Shown one piece after another: positions 27,386 to 36,677 of a DNA stretch of 64,000 nt; the stretch's first letter is position 1, and each line of letters opens with the position of its first letter. The notes below the pieces were generated by a model, which was given only the letters and a program-made list of their open reading frames with translations, was not told where the DNA came from and searched no databases. The translations under genes and the position numbers were made by a program. Origin of the DNA: Corynebacterium jeikeium (lineage in GTDB: Bacteria; Actinomycetota; Actinomycetes; Mycobacteriales; Mycobacteriaceae). The DNA lies in contig NZ_JFCH01000054.1 in NCBI RefSeq assembly GCF_000738175.1, forward strand, positions 91,756 to 155,755. Direction: 5' to 3'.

Positions 27386-28849
27386 TTAGCTCTGCGAAAC
27401 GGGGGCATCCGTTGCGCTGTCGGTATCTTCGGCGCTGTCTTCTGAGCCTTCGGCGTCCACGTTTGCCGTGAACGGGTCCAGCGCCTCCAGGTCAACTTCC
27501 TTGTCCTCGTCATTCGGCACCTTGCGGTTGAGGTCGATGGCCAGTCCAATGGCGATGAAGAAAACAGTGGGCAGCAGCCAACCCATGCCTGCATCCATCA
27601 GCGGGATCCAGCTCAGGGCGTTCTGCAGTGAGTCGACCGGCACGTTCAGGGCGGCCAGGAAGTCGATGAAGGAAAACAGGAAGGCTACGGCTACACCGAT
27701 GCGGTAAGAAAACACCAGCTTGTATTGGCGGAACAGCAGGTGCACGTAGGAAAGCGTGATGAGCACGATCGCCGGCGGATAGATCAGGCCGATCACCGGG
27801 CCAGAGACACTCAGAATCTTCTCCAAGCCCAGGTTGGCGATAGCAAGGCCTACGAGCGTCAGGATGGTGGCCCACCAGCGGTAGCTGATGGCCGGAACCA
27901 GCTCGTGGAAGAACGTGGATGTCGCCGCGGTTAGGCCAACGACAGTGGTGATGCAGGCCAACAGCACGATCAGCGAGAACACGATTTCACCCGTGTTGCC
28001 CATCGTGAGGTGTGCTGCGGAGCTCAGGATTGCCGCGCCATCGCTGTAGCTTTCCTTGTCCGGCATGCGGGCGCCGACTAGGCCGAGACCCAGGTAGACC
28101 AGCATCAGGAAGAATCCCGCGGTGAAGGCTGCCACACCGGAGAGTTTGACGATGCGCTTGTGGTCGGTCTCGCCCTTTTGGCTAAAAGCGCTCACGACGA
28201 TCAGCGCGAAGGCTAGCGCGCCGATGGAGTCCATTGTGAAGTAGCCCTGGGAGATGCCGCTGACCAGCGGGTTGGAGGTGTACTCCTCGGTGGCGGGAAT
28301 GCTGGGGGAGTTCAGTTTCTGAAGGCCGACGATAGCCAGCACGCCCAGCAGGATCAGCAGCACTGGGGTGAGGGCCTTGCCCAGGGTGTCGACGACCTTG
28401 CCGGGCCAGAGTGTCAGCAGGAAGCATACAAGGAAGAAGGCGAACGTTCCCGCCAGGCGCCACCAGCCGCCGGAGAGGTCAAAGGTGGATTCGATGCCCA
28501 GCTCGTAGCCAATCGCTGCGGCGCGCGGTACGGCGTAGAGTGCGCCGATGGAAAGGTAGGCAACGATGGCAAAGATTAGGCCAAACAGCGCGCCCGCGCG
28601 GGATGCCAGGTCGCGCACACCGTTGCCGGAGATTGCGATGGCGATGACCGTCAGTACCGGCATGAGCACTCCGGTTAGGAGGAAGCCGATCATGGCGGGG
28701 GAGAAATTTTCACCGGATTCCACGCCGAGCATGGGAGGGAAAATGAGGTTGCCGGCGCCGAAGAACATAGAGAACAGCATGAGGCCAACAGCCGCCACGG
28801 TGGTGGTTGTGTTTGGCTGCTTAGCGGTCGAGGAGGGTGAGGTCGACAT
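27386..28849 (-). CDS. brnQ: Branched-chain amino acid permease (LIVCS family)
   Basis: Na+-coupled Leu/Ile/Val transporter. The 487 residues contain about 12 transmembrane helices, and the N-terminal FSMFFGAGNLIFPPMLG is the BrnQ family hallmark. The C-terminus is an acidic cytoplasmic tail of about 45 residues. A promoter can be proposed upstream. The neighbouring lipase is 48 bp downstream and may have its own promoter. Confidence 0.93.
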   Translation of the reverse strand: MSTSPSSTAKQPNTTTTVAAVGLMLFSMFFGAGNLIFPPMLGVESGENFSPAMIGFLLTGVLMPVLTVIAIAISGNGVRDLASRAGALFGLIFAIVAYLSIGALYAVPRAAAIGYELGIESTFDLSGGWWRLAGTFAFFLVCFLLTLWPGKVVDTLGKALTPVLLILLGVLAIVGLQKLNSPSIPATEEYTSNPLVSGISQGYFTMDSIGALAFALIVVSAFSQKGETDHKRIVKLSGVAAFTAGFFLMLVYLGLGLVGARMPDKESYSDGAAILSSAAHLTMGNTGEIVFSLIVLLACITTVVGLTAATSTFFHELVPAISYRWWATILTLVGLAIANLGLEKILSVSGPVIGLIYPPAIVLITLSYVHLLFRQYKLVFSYRIGVAVAFLFSFIDFLAALNVPVDSLQNALSWIPLMDAGMGWLLPTVFFIAIGLAIDLNRKVPNDEDKEVDLEALDPFTANVDAEGSEDSAEDTDSATDAPVSQS

Positions 28850-28895
28850 AAATCATTCCTAATGTGATCTGGGTAACGTTTATCACTCTAATGCA

Positions 28896-28924
28896 CGTAT
28901 CCCCGTAGAGCCTAAGCCGGTCAA
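28896..28924 (-). promoter_or_regulatory. Candidate brnQ promoter
   Basis: On the minus strand, TTGACC (28924-28919) and GATACG (28901-28896) are separated by exactly 17 bp, about 47 bp upstream of the brnQ start. Confidence 0.45.
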
Positions 28925-29006
28925 AACTATTTGCGTTGTGCCCCTATTTCGGGCGGAGATTTTGCGGGGTTTTCGTGCTGATTCCGTGCTGATTTCGCGA
29001 AGATTT

Positions 29007-30062
29007 TTAGTGCGGTAGCTGGTACGTCGCGCCGTCGCTGGTTAACAGCCCGTCGTCTAACAGTGATTGCAGGGCCCGCTCGAGCTGCTCGGTTGCGGGC
29101 CACAGCAGGTCTATCTCTTTCTTTGTGACGCCACCTTCTCCCGCTTCCCGCAGTAGCCCCATAATCTTTCCACGGACTTGGCGATCGGTTCCCGCGAATT
29201 TCTGCACGCGCTGGGCCGCGGCCTGCGCCTCCGCCTCTGTCGGCTGCGGCTTGCCCGCCTGCACCCACGCGCAGTCGTCGATTACGGGGCACTGGTCGCA
29301 TGCTGGGCTTTTTGCGGTGCAGATCAAAGCGCCGAGTTCCATGAGTGCGGCGCACATCAGATTCGCGGCGTCTCGGTCTGCGCCGCTGGTGGTATCTGTG
29401 CTTGCACCAGCGCTACTGCCCGCGCCTGAGCCGGTGCCCGCGTCAGTGGGCTGAGGCTGGGGCGGTGGAGGCAGTTGGCGTCCAACCAAACGAGGATCCG
29501 GATCGACGTGGGGCAGCAACGAGGCCACATCCGCCAGATCACGCGCACGAGCGGGCCCCTGCAAGTAGCGGCCGTCGACGAGGCGGCGGTAGACGCGGCG
29601 CACATTCGTATCCACAACCGGCACGGCCTGACCAAAGGCGAAGGCCGCGACGGCGCGGGCGGTGTAGTGACCGATCCCCGGCAGGGCCTCGAGCTCGGCA
29701 ATATCGCTCGGCACCTCGCCGCCGTGGCGTTCCATGCAGGCGATCGCGCACTCCTTTAGCCTCAGCGCGCGCCGGGGATAGCCCAGGTTGGCCCACATTT
29801 TTAAGATTTCGGAACGCGGCGCCTCGGCCAGATCCGCCGGGGTGGGCCAGCGCTTCAGCCAGGCTTGCCAGAGGGGAATCACGCGGGCGACGGGCGTTTG
29901 CTGGCTCATGACCTCGCTCAGCAGAATCGCCCACGGGGTGGTGTCCGGGTGGCGCCACGGCAGATCGCGGGCGTTGCGGGCGTACCAGGAATTCAGCTTG
30001 GTGGGCAGGCTGCTGTGCGAGCCGGTGGGCGGGTTGGGGGAGACGGCGGAAGGGGAGTTCAT
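29007..30062 (-). CDS. mutY: A/G-specific adenine DNA glycosylase
   Basis: Removes adenine mispaired with 8-oxoguanine. The 351 residues show catalytic Glu50 (LLSEVMSQQT), a helix-hairpin-helix (LPGIGHYTARAVAAFAFG) with catalytic Asp151 (VVDTNV), and the 4Fe-4S ligands Cys248, Cys255, Cys258 and Cys264 (C-X6-C-X2-C-X5-C). About 35 Pro/Gln/Gly/Ser/Thr-rich residues (198-230) are inserted between these parts. The C-terminus is a short winged-helix-like region rather than a NUDIX domain. ATG 30062 is used; reading further upstream would cover the divergent carbonic anhydrase gene. Confidence 0.94.
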   Translation of the reverse strand: MNSPSAVSPNPPTGSHSSLPTKLNSWYARNARDLPWRHPDTTPWAILLSEVMSQQTPVARVIPLWQAWLKRWPTPADLAEAPRSEILKMWANLGYPRRALRLKECAIACMERHGGEVPSDIAELEALPGIGHYTARAVAAFAFGQAVPVVDTNVRRVYRRLVDGRYLQGPARARDLADVASLLPHVDPDPRLVGRQLPPPPQPQPTDAGTGSGAGSSAGASTDTTSGADRDAANLMCAALMELGALICTAKSPACDQCPVIDDCAWVQAGKPQPTEAEAQAAAQRVQKFAGTDRQVRGKIMGLLREAGEGGVTKKEIDLLWPATEQLERALQSLLDDGLLTSDGATYQLPH

Positions 30063-30098
30063 TGCACGAATCACTGTAGCGCGGTGCACAATGGAACC
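30063..30098. promoter_or_regulatory. 36-bp divergent promoter region mutY / carbonic anhydrase
   Basis: Only 36 bp separate the two divergent start codons. TGTAGC (30075-30080, plus) and TACAGT (minus, complement of 30073-30078) are -10-like and overlap, so the two promoters would be back to back with very short or absent leaders. Confidence 0.4.
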
Positions 30099-30743
30099 AT
30101 GACTTCCAGCCAACATCAGACCCCGCAGCAGGCTTGGGATAGCCTGCGCGAAGGCAATGAACGTTTCATGCGCGGCGATTCCGACCACCCGCACCAGGAC
30201 CTGAGCCGCCGCATTTCCCTGCAGGAGGGGCAGAAGCCCCAGGCCGTGGTGTTGGCGTGTTCCGATTCCCGCGCGCCGGTGGAGATCCTCTTCGACCAGG
30301 GCCTCGGCGATGTCTTCGTTATCCGCACCGCCGGCGAGATCACCGACCTGTCCGTTCTGGCCTCCTTGGAATTCGCGGTGGACTCCCTGGAAGTACCGCT
30401 GGTTGTGGTGCTGGGGCACGAGAAGTGCGGCGCGGTTGCCGCTGCCTCCCAGGCGTTGAACGGTGGCGACATGCCCGCGGGATTCCAGCGCGTGCTCGTG
30501 GAGAAGGTCACACCCTCGTTGCTGTCCGCGAAGAAGCGCGGCATGGAAAGTAGTGACGCCTTCGAACGCAACCACGTGGCGGAGATCGCCGACCATATTG
30601 TGGATCGTTCGCCGGAGATTCAGGCGCGTCTGGCAGACAACCGTTGTGCCGTTGTGGGGCTGCGCTACCGCCTGTCCGATGGTCTGGCCGAGCCGCTGGT
30701 CAGCTACGGCCTGGATATTGAGGGTGCGCAGCGCGTTCATTAG
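30099..30743 (+). CDS. Beta-class carbonic anhydrase
   Basis: Interconverts CO2 and bicarbonate. The 214 residues carry the zinc ligands Cys54 (ACSDSRAP, with the Asp56-Arg58 dyad), His107 and Cys110 (GHEKCGAV). No signal peptide, so cytosolic. The ATG at 30099 is chosen from family length; the frame is open upstream but overlaps mutY. Same neighbour relation to mutY as M. tuberculosis canB (Rv3588c). Confidence 0.94.
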   Translation: MTSSQHQTPQQAWDSLREGNERFMRGDSDHPHQDLSRRISLQEGQKPQAVVLACSDSRAPVEILFDQGLGDVFVIRTAGEITDLSVLASLEFAVDSLEVPLVVVLGHEKCGAVAAASQALNGGDMPAGFQRVLVEKVTPSLLSAKKRGMESSDAFERNHVAEIADHIVDRSPEIQARLADNRCAVVGLRYRLSDGLAEPLVSYGLDIEGAQRVH

Positions 30744-30797
30744 GAGTTTTGCGGTGTTCACCCCGTGTCTATGCGCTGTCTTTTAGCGGGCAGCCTT

Positions 30798-30813
30798 TAG
30801 CATTAGTTGCGTG
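30798..30813 (+). promoter_or_regulatory. Probable leaderless promoter
   Basis: TAGCAT (30798-30803) ends 7 bp before the GTG at 30811, which has no Shine-Dalgarno. Confidence 0.5.
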
Positions 30814-31524
30814 ACTGATGAAGACAACAGGCGCCCGTTGCCACGCGAAGTGTATATCCGCCGCCGCATTGCTGCGGTGGTGATCTTGGTCGTTGTTATC
30901 GGTGTGATCTGGGCTTTGATCAGCCTGGTCAGTGGGGGAGGGGACTCCGAGAACACGGCGTCCACCGAGACTGCCATCACTACTTCCGAGCAGCAGGATA
31001 TGACTAGCTCGCCGGAACCGCCGAAGGGTACGGAACCGAGCGACTCGGAGGACGAGAAGGCGTCCGAAGAAAAGGACAAAGATAAAGACAAGGACGACGA
31101 GGGCGACGAGAACAAGGGCGAGAAGAAAGACTCTTGCTCGCTCGCCGACCTGCGGGTAATTGCTCGACCGGGTGCTCCGACGTTCAACGCGGAGCAGCAG
31201 CCTAACTTCTTCGTGAAGATCGAGAACCCGACGAACGCGGATTGCGACATCAACTTCGATGATTCCCCGCTGAAGTTCGAGGTCTTCACCATGGGCAACT
31301 ATGAGCGCGTGTGGGGCGACATCGACTGCAACGAGCCGGAGGTTGTCGGCGATACGAAGATCAAGGCCGGCGAGTCCGTGAACTACGAGATGGCCGCCTG
31401 GTCCCGTACCACCTCCGCGCCGGGCAAGTGCGAAGACCGCAAACCGGTCGATCCGGGCAGCTACCTGCTGTACGCCCACGTGGGCGACAATACTTCCCAG
31501 CCGGCCTCGTTTAACTTGCAGTAG
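30811..31524 (+). CDS. Conserved single-pass membrane protein (Rv3587c position)
   Basis: Unknown function, 237 residues. One transmembrane helix (about residues 18-41) is followed by a Ser/Thr/Glu linker and a very acidic Lys/Asp/Glu stretch (about 80-110), then an extracytoplasmic domain with four Cys (CSLADLRV, ADCDI, DIDCNE, GKCEDR) that resembles a beta-sandwich. Location after carbonic anhydrase and before radA matches Rv3587c. The DNA-integrity gene disA, present there in mycobacteria, is absent. Confidence 0.75.
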   Translation: MTDEDNRRPLPREVYIRRRIAAVVILVVVIGVIWALISLVSGGGDSENTASTETAITTSEQQDMTSSPEPPKGTEPSDSEDEKASEEKDKDKDKDDEGDENKGEKKDSCSLADLRVIARPGAPTFNAEQQPNFFVKIENPTNADCDINFDDSPLKFEVFTMGNYERVWGDIDCNEPEVVGDTKIKAGESVNYEMAAWSRTTSAPGKCEDRKPVDPGSYLLYAHVGDNTSQPASFNLQ

Positions 31525-31536
31525 CCAGTAAATGGC

Positions 31537-32973
31537 CTAGTCAGTAGCCAGGCAGTAGTTGACGGCCTGGCAGAGTGTGGAGACCTCCTTTACCTTCATG
31601 CCCTTGGGAGCCTCATAGTGGCAGTTCTTTGGCACCAGTGCGGTGTGGAATCCCAGCCGGTGGGCCTCCGCCAGCCTTTGGGTGAGCTGCGGAATGCGGC
31701 GCACCTCCCCGCCTAAGCCCACCTCGCCGAGAGCAATCAGGCCAAGGGGGAGCGGGCTACGTTTTGCGGTGGAGGCCAGCGCAAGCCCGGTCGCGAGGTC
31801 CGCGGAGGGTTCTAAGATCTTCATCCCGCCGACCGTGGCGGCGTAGACTTCCTTATCTGCCAGTGGCAACCCGCAGCGTTCGGAGAGCACAGCCAGCACC
31901 ATCGATACACGCGAGGCATCCATGCCCGTCATGTAGCGCTTCGGATTCTTAAACTCGCTGTTAAGGGCCAAAGTTTGCAGCTCGCCGACCATGGCACGGC
32001 GCCCGTCCATCACGACGGTTACTGCCGTGCCGGTCACGGATTCGGTGCGATGGTGCAGGAACAAGCCGCTGGGGTCCGCGACCTCCTGAATGCCGTGGGC
32101 GGTCTGCTCGAAGCAGCCGACTTCGTCCGTGGCACCGAAGCGATTCTTGATGCCGCGCAGAAAGCGCATGGAGGAGTGTTTGTCGCCCTCGAAGTTCAGC
32201 ACAACGTCCACGAGGTGTTCGATCGTGCGGGGACCTGCGACGGTGCCTTCCTTCGTCACGTGTCCCACCGCGATGACGGGCGTGCCCGACATCTTCGCCA
32301 GGGTTGTCAGTGTACTGGTGACCGCCCGGGTTTGGGCCACGCCACCGGCAACGCCTTCCACCCCAGTGGCCTGCATGGTCTGCAGGGAATCTACGATGAT
32401 CAGCTCCGGGTTTAGTGCATCGACCTGTGCCAGGCCATTCTCCAGGTCGTTCTCGCTGGCCAGATAGAGCTTGTCGTGCAGTGCGCCGGTGCGTTCCGCG
32501 CGGTGGCGCACCTGCCCCACGGACTCCTCTGCGGTGAGGATCAGCACCGTATGCCCCTTCTTGGCCCACGCCGCAGCAACCTCTAGCAGCAAGGTGGACT
32601 TACCCACGCCGGGTTCGCCCGCCAGCAGCACCGCGCTGCCTGGGACAATGCCGCCGCCCAGCACGCGGTCTAGCTCCCCGATGCCCGTGGGGCGGTGTTT
32701 GGCGATGGTCGGATCCACCTGGGTGACGGGTTGGGCGCTGGCCCCTGGAACTAGGCCGCCGGATCCGCGTCCCCCACCGCGGCGCCCCGCACTACCGCCA
32801 GCACCCGCAACTCCGGCGAGCCCCATTGCGCCCAAGCCTAAGGAGCGCGTGTCCCGCTCCTCCAGAGATCCCCATTCCCCACACTGCGGGCAGCGCCCCA
32901 TCCACTTCGACAGCTGGTGGTCGCAGGAGGTGCAGACGAAAACCCGGCTTGCTTTGCTCGACTTACTTGCCAT
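31537..32973 (-). CDS. radA: DNA repair protein RadA
   Basis: RecA-like ATPase that promotes branch migration in recombination. The 478 residues have an N-terminal C4 zinc finger (Cys14, 17, 28, 31; CTSCDHQLSKWMGRCPQC), Walker A GEPGVGKST, the RadA-specific KNRFGATDEVGCFE and a C-terminal Lon-like domain (GLALASTAKRSPLP). A Gly/Arg/Ser-rich linker (about 50-75) follows the finger. The ATG at 32973 removes ten non-conserved upstream residues. The gene is convergent to the preceding membrane protein gene. Confidence 0.96.
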   Translation of the reverse strand: MASKSSKASRVFVCTSCDHQLSKWMGRCPQCGEWGSLEERDTRSLGLGAMGLAGVAGAGGSAGRRGGGRGSGGLVPGASAQPVTQVDPTIAKHRPTGIGELDRVLGGGIVPGSAVLLAGEPGVGKSTLLLEVAAAWAKKGHTVLILTAEESVGQVRHRAERTGALHDKLYLASENDLENGLAQVDALNPELIIVDSLQTMQATGVEGVAGGVAQTRAVTSTLTTLAKMSGTPVIAVGHVTKEGTVAGPRTIEHLVDVVLNFEGDKHSSMRFLRGIKNRFGATDEVGCFEQTAHGIQEVADPSGLFLHHRTESVTGTAVTVVMDGRRAMVGELQTLALNSEFKNPKRYMTGMDASRVSMVLAVLSERCGLPLADKEVYAATVGGMKILEPSADLATGLALASTAKRSPLPLGLIALGEVGLGGEVRRIPQLTQRLAEAHRLGFHTALVPKNCHYEAPKGMKVKEVSTLCQAVNYCLATD

Positions 32974-32988
32974 GCCCACAACAATAAA

Positions 32989-33025
32989 CGCCGCCCCGGA
33001 CAACCAATGTCCGGCGGCGGCTTTT
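32989..33025. terminator. Strong hairpin between lpqE and radA
   Basis: CCGGAC / GTCCGG stem extended by GCCGC / GCGGC with a one-base bulge, 6-base loop, then TTTT on the plus strand. On the minus strand, where lpqE and radA are read, the tail is TTTATTGTT, so it probably insulates the two genes. Confidence 0.7.
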
Positions 33026-33069
33026 GTTCGATTTTGAGGAAGTCTACGCTGAAGCTTACTTCTTGGGGC

Positions 33070-33642
33070 TTACTTGTCGGTCAGGCTGCCGTCCTCGTCA
33101 CGGTGCAGCTGGCCTGCCTCCGGAACGTAAGCGGAAACCGGTGCGCTCAGCTCAACCTCGCCGACATCCAGCTTGAAGGTGACCTTCTTGTGGCCACCGA
33201 CGTAAACGTCATCCAGACCCTTGATGGAGGTGGTGGCGTACTGCAGCTGCTTCTGCTCCTTGGCCTCGATGTCTTCCATAGCGAACTTGCCATCGGCAAT
33301 CAGGGAGCCGCCAGCCGGAATCTCGGTCTTCTCCAGTCCGGAGATCTCCTTGCCCTCCACCTTCACGGACTCAACCTTGACCGGCTTACCGTGGGTGTCC
33401 TCGTTGGTGATAGTGAACTTCAGAGCCAGAGCGTTATCCGGGCCGACAACCACGGTGACGTCCTGCACGTCAGCGTGCTCAGCGGTGCCGCTAGCACCGT
33501 TGACTGCGGCAACCTGGCTGGAAGTCTGGGAAATCTGACCTGCACCACACGCGGACAGCGCGAGTGCGGAACCTGCTGCGACCAGCGCCAGCGCACCACG
33601 GGCAAAGGTCGTCTTCAGCGGCTGGGCCTTGAGGGTCTTCAC
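33070..33642 (-). CDS. Lipoprotein, LpqE-like
   Basis: Exported lipoprotein of 190 residues. The signal ends in lipobox ALSAC (Cys32). The mature domain has the pattern of a small beta-sandwich (VVVGPDNALALKFTITNEDTHGKPVKVESV). GTG 33642 is chosen because GGAGGA sits 7 bp before it; the in-frame ATG at 33657 overlaps that site. Gene order radA-lpqE-carD is as in M. tuberculosis (Rv3585-Rv3584-Rv3583c), where lpqE belongs to a copper-responsive set. The metal role here is not shown. Confidence 0.75.
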   Translation of the reverse strand: MKTLKAQPLKTTFARGALALVAAGSALALSACGAGQISQTSSQVAAVNGASGTAEHADVQDVTVVVGPDNALALKFTITNEDTHGKPVKVESVKVEGKEISGLEKTEIPAGGSLIADGKFAMEDIEAKEQKQLQYATTSIKGLDDVYVGGHKKVTFKLDVGEVELSAPVSAYVPEAGQLHRDEDGSLTDK

Positions 33643-33823
33643 GATGCGTTCCTCCATCTGAGGCATGTCTTAAAAGCAGTTGAATAAAAACGTCTGCACC
33701 CAGCCTAGCTTGTAGGGGGCCGGTACACCTAGCCAAGGAGGCCTTTAAGGTTAATTAGTGCCCCCTAGTGCGCGCTTGCTGGGGGTTTTATGCCCCAAAT
33801 GCGGGTAGCGCGGTCGATTACGG

Positions 33824-33829
33824 TAGAAT
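33824..33829 (+). promoter_or_regulatory. -10 element of carD
   Basis: TAGAAT in GGTAGAATC, about 60 bp before the carD ATG; a housekeeping -10 by sequence. No clear -35. Confidence 0.55.
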
Positions 33830-33889
33830 CTAACGGGTATTTACGCAGTGCCTGTCACAGCCTTTCGGAAGGACGTTAGAGGAACACTT

Positions 33890-34480
33890 ATGGAGTTCGC
33901 AGTCGGAGATACCGTCGTTTATCCGCACCACGGCGCCGCTGTCATCGAGGGCATCGAGCAACGGGAATTCAAGGGGGAAACCGTCGATTACCTGGTGCTG
34001 CGCATCAACCAGGGCGACCTTTCTGTCCGTGTGCCGGCCGCAAACGCCGAGAAGGTCGGCGTGCGTGACGTGGTGGGTGAAGAAGGCCTGCGCAAGGTTT
34101 TCTCCGTGCTGCGCGAGACCGATGTCGAAGAGGCTGGAAACTGGTCCCGCCGATACAAGGCCAACCAGGAGCGCCTGACCAGTGGCGATGTGAACAAGGT
34201 GGCCGAGGTTGTGCGCGACCTGTGGCGCCGCGATCAGGACCGCGGCCTGTCTGCAGGTGAGAAGCGCATGCTGGCCAAGGCCCGCCAGATCCTCGTAGGC
34301 GAGCTCGCTCTAGCCGAGGGTGTGGACGACAAGAAGACTGATGCGCTGCTGGCTGACATGCAGGCCGCTATTAAGCGCCACCGTGAGGCCGCCGCTGCTG
34401 CCCGTGCGGCAGGCGTGGACGAGGATTCCAAGTCCGGTGGCTCCATCGATCTGGACGACGAGCTGGACGGCGAAGACTAA
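33890..34480 (+). CDS. carD: CarD, RNA polymerase-binding transcription factor
   Basis: Binds the RNA polymerase beta subunit and stabilises the open promoter complex. The 196 residues have an N-terminal Tudor-like RNAP-interaction domain ([23 protein letters not shown], about 1-60) and a helical DNA-binding domain (about 65-165) with the conserved [13 protein letters not shown], then an acidic tail. ATG 33890 follows GAGGAA. It is followed after 14 bp by ispD, probably one transcript. Confidence 0.96.
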   Translation: MEFAVGDTVVYPHHGAAVIEGIEQREFKGETVDYLVLRINQGDLSVRVPAANAEKVGVRDVVGEEGLRKVFSVLRETDVEEAGNWSRRYKANQERLTSGDVNKVAEVVRDLWRRDQDRGLSAGEKRMLAKARQILVGELALAEGVDDKKTDALLADMQAAIKRHREAAAAARAAGVDEDSKSGGSIDLDDELDGED

Positions 34481-34494
34481 GCCGAGCTAACGCC

Positions 34495-35322
34495 GTGACA
34501 GCGAACGTCTATGCACTTGTCGCCGCTGCCGGTAGCGGCACCCGCCTGGGGTTTGACACCCCGAAAGCTTTCGTAGAGCTCCACGGTCGGTCGTTGCTGG
34601 AACGATCGTTGGACGGCCTCGCGGCGTCCCAAAGCATCGACCATGCCATCGTGCTGGTTAGCGAGAACATGCGCGACCGCGCCGAGCGCATCGTCGGCGA
34701 TCCCCTCAACGCCGCAGAATGGGCGCCCATGACCGTCAGCGTGGAGCTCGGCGGCGGCGAGCGATTCGACTCCGTGTACGCAGGCCTGGTTGCGATCCAG
34801 CGACGGCTAAGCGCTGCGGGCGAGGCCACCGAGGGGCGCTTCGTCGCCGTCCACGATGCCGCCCGCTGCCTCACCCCACCCGCCATGATTGCTGAGGTTG
34901 TCGACCGCGCGCGCCGTGGTGTCGCGGATGGTTCCTGGTACGGGGCGATCCCGGTGTTGCCGGTAGTGGACACTATTAAAGTTATTGACGCCCCCACCTC
35001 CGGCCCGCGCGCAGGGCAGACGGTCGTGGAGCAGACACCAGACCGCGCTAGCTTGCGGGCGGCAGCTACACCACAGGTATTCGACCTGGAGAAGCTGATC
35101 GAGGCTAACGAGCAGTACCTGCGCACGACGGAAATCAGCTCCGCGCACGCGGTGGATCGGGTGGGTGCCTCGCCGCTGCCACTGGTAACGGACGATGCTT
35201 CGCTGATGGAGATGGCAGGATTCCCGGTGGTGGCGGTGGATGCGGATCCGCTGGCTATGAAGATCACCACGCCCCAGGACTACCGCGTGGCACAGATGAT
35301 TCTGAATGGCAGCGAAAGTTAG
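34495..35322 (+). CDS. ispD: 2-C-methyl-D-erythritol 4-phosphate cytidylyltransferase
   Basis: MEP-pathway enzyme making CDP-ME for isoprenoids. The 275 residues show the nucleotidyltransferase start [24 protein letters not shown], and [17 protein letters not shown] start. Directly upstream of ispF with a 53-bp gap that contains GCAGAGGCGAGAGGCAG, serving as the ispF ribosome region. Confidence 0.95.
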   Translation: MTANVYALVAAAGSGTRLGFDTPKAFVELHGRSLLERSLDGLAASQSIDHAIVLVSENMRDRAERIVGDPLNAAEWAPMTVSVELGGGERFDSVYAGLVAIQRRLSAAGEATEGRFVAVHDAARCLTPPAMIAEVVDRARRGVADGSWYGAIPVLPVVDTIKVIDAPTSGPRAGQTVVEQTPDRASLRAAATPQVFDLEKLIEANEQYLRTTEISSAHAVDRVGASPLPLVTDDASLMEMAGFPVVAVDADPLAMKITTPQDYRVAQMILNGSES

Positions 35323-35375
35323 AAAGTCCGCAGCAGACAAGTAGAACGCAAGCAGAGGCGAGAGGCAGAACGCAA

Positions 35376-35867
35376 TTGAACACCCCACACATCATTCCCC
35401 GCGTAGGTATTGCGACGGACGCCCACCAGGTACAACCAGGTAAAGACTGCTGGATGGCTTGCCTGCTGTGGGAGGGGCAGGACGGCTGCGAAGGGCACTC
35501 CGACGGCGACGTGGTGGCGCACGCGGTAGTGGATGCGCTTCTCTCCGCCGCCGGGCTCGGTGACCTGGGCAGTTTCGTCGGGGTAGGGCGTAAGGAATAC
35601 GACAACGTCTCCGGCGAACGCCTACTGCGCGAGTGCCGCGAGCTGTTGGAATCTAAGGGGTTCGTGATCGGCAACGCGGCGGTGCAGATGGTGGGTAACC
35701 GCCCGAAGATGGGCACCCGGCGCGAGGAGGCCGAGAAGGTGATGGGAGAGCTGATCGGCGCGCCGGTCTCAGTCTCTGCGACCACGACCGATCACATGGG
35801 CTTCACCGGCCGTGGCGAGGGCGTGGCGGCCGTGGCGACGGCGGTTGTGTGGCAGGCGCAGAACTAG
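35376..35867 (+). CDS. ispF: 2-C-methyl-D-erythritol 2,4-cyclodiphosphate synthase
   Basis: Forms MEcPP in the MEP pathway. The 163 residues have the metal ligands Asp15 and His17 (ATDAHQV) and the conserved [19 protein letters not shown], plus [13 protein letters not shown] at the end. The start is TTG at 35376, the only codon that gives the family N-terminus; GAGAGG lies about 10 bp upstream. In related genomes cysS follows directly, but here a three-gene ABC transporter and an FAH-family gene intervene. Confidence 0.94.
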   Translation: MNTPHIIPRVGIATDAHQVQPGKDCWMACLLWEGQDGCEGHSDGDVVAHAVVDALLSAAGLGDLGSFVGVGRKEYDNVSGERLLRECRELLESKGFVIGNAAVQMVGNRPKMGTRREEAEKVMGELIGAPVSVSATTTDHMGFTGRGEGVAAVATAVVWQAQN

Positions 35868-35945
35868 TTATTGACAATCCTTTCGCACCCTCGTAGGTTT
35901 GTTCCATCAAACAGAACCCCTGCGCATTAAAGGTTTGGAACTTTC

Positions 35946-36677
35946 TTGTCGAATAGCTACTCGTTTTCTTTTAGCTACCCGCGCTCTGATGAAGGTGTCG
36001 AGGTCCACTCGCTTGAGGTTCCCACTAGCCCGACGGTGATTCTGGGTGTCAACGGTGCCGGTAAGACTACGCTTATGAAGTTGCTCGCCGGCCAGTTAAA
36101 ACCGTCTGAAGGCGTTGTGCCGAAGTTGGGCCGAGCGGTGTACGTCCCGCAGCATTTCGAAAACATCAATAGTGCGCGCGTTGTCGACTATGTTTCCTAC
36201 GTCGCCTGGCTTAATGGTGCCGGTTGGGCGGAGAGCAAGAGGACCGCGGCCTATTGGATTGAATTCGTAGGCTTGAAGGAACACGCACATAAGCAATGCA
36301 GCAAGCTGTCCGGTGGGCAGCAGGCTCGCGTGCAAATAGCTACAGCCCTGAACTCTAACGCGGAGCACATACTGCTGGATGAACCCAGCGCCGCACTCGA
36401 CCCCCTGGCGAAGCGGGATCTGCAAGGGCTCTATCGATCCATTGCGGAATCGGGCGTTGGCCTTTGGGTTTCTAGTCATCAGCCTTTGGAAGTGGAGAAG
36501 CCGTTCGAGCATGTACTCGTGTTGCATGAAGGAAAGGTTGAGTTCCAGGGGCCAATGAGCGATTTTCTGCGAGTTGGGCGCGGTTCGCTAGAGCCGGGGG
36601 AGTCACATCGCTATTCCGACACTGTGAGAAACCTTGCGGAGGCATTTTCCAGGACCGGTGGCCATGTCGAGGATTAA
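35946..36677 (+). CDS. ABC transporter ATP-binding protein, substrate unknown
   Basis: Single nucleotide-binding domain of 243 residues with Walker A GVNGAGKT (34-41), signature LSGGQQAR, Walker B HILLDEPSAALD and a switch His (SSHQP). The start appears to be TTG 35946, preceded by AAAGG. The short N-terminal sheet before Walker A is typical of ABC-2-type exporters. The 3' end overlaps the permease start by 14 bp. Codon choice looks less strictly GC-ending than in carD or ispD, suggesting accessory origin. Confidence 0.85.
   Translation: MSNSYSFSFSYPRSDEGVEVHSLEVPTSPTVILGVNGAGKTTLMKLLAGQLKPSEGVVPKLGRAVYVPQHFENINSARVVDYVSYVAWLNGAGWAESKRTAAYWIEFVGLKEHAHKQCSKLSGGQQARVQIATALNSNAEHILLDEPSAALDPLAKRDLQGLYRSIAESGVGLWVSSHQPLEVEKPFEHVLVLHEGKVEFQGPMSDFLRVGRGSLEPGESHRYSDTVRNLAEAFSRTGGHVED

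Noticed and set aside
30063..30761. Upstream extension of the mutY frame over the carbonic anhydrase gene
   Set aside because: The extension is antisense to a well-conserved carbonic anhydrase and MutY similarity starts only near residue 22 after ATG 30062.
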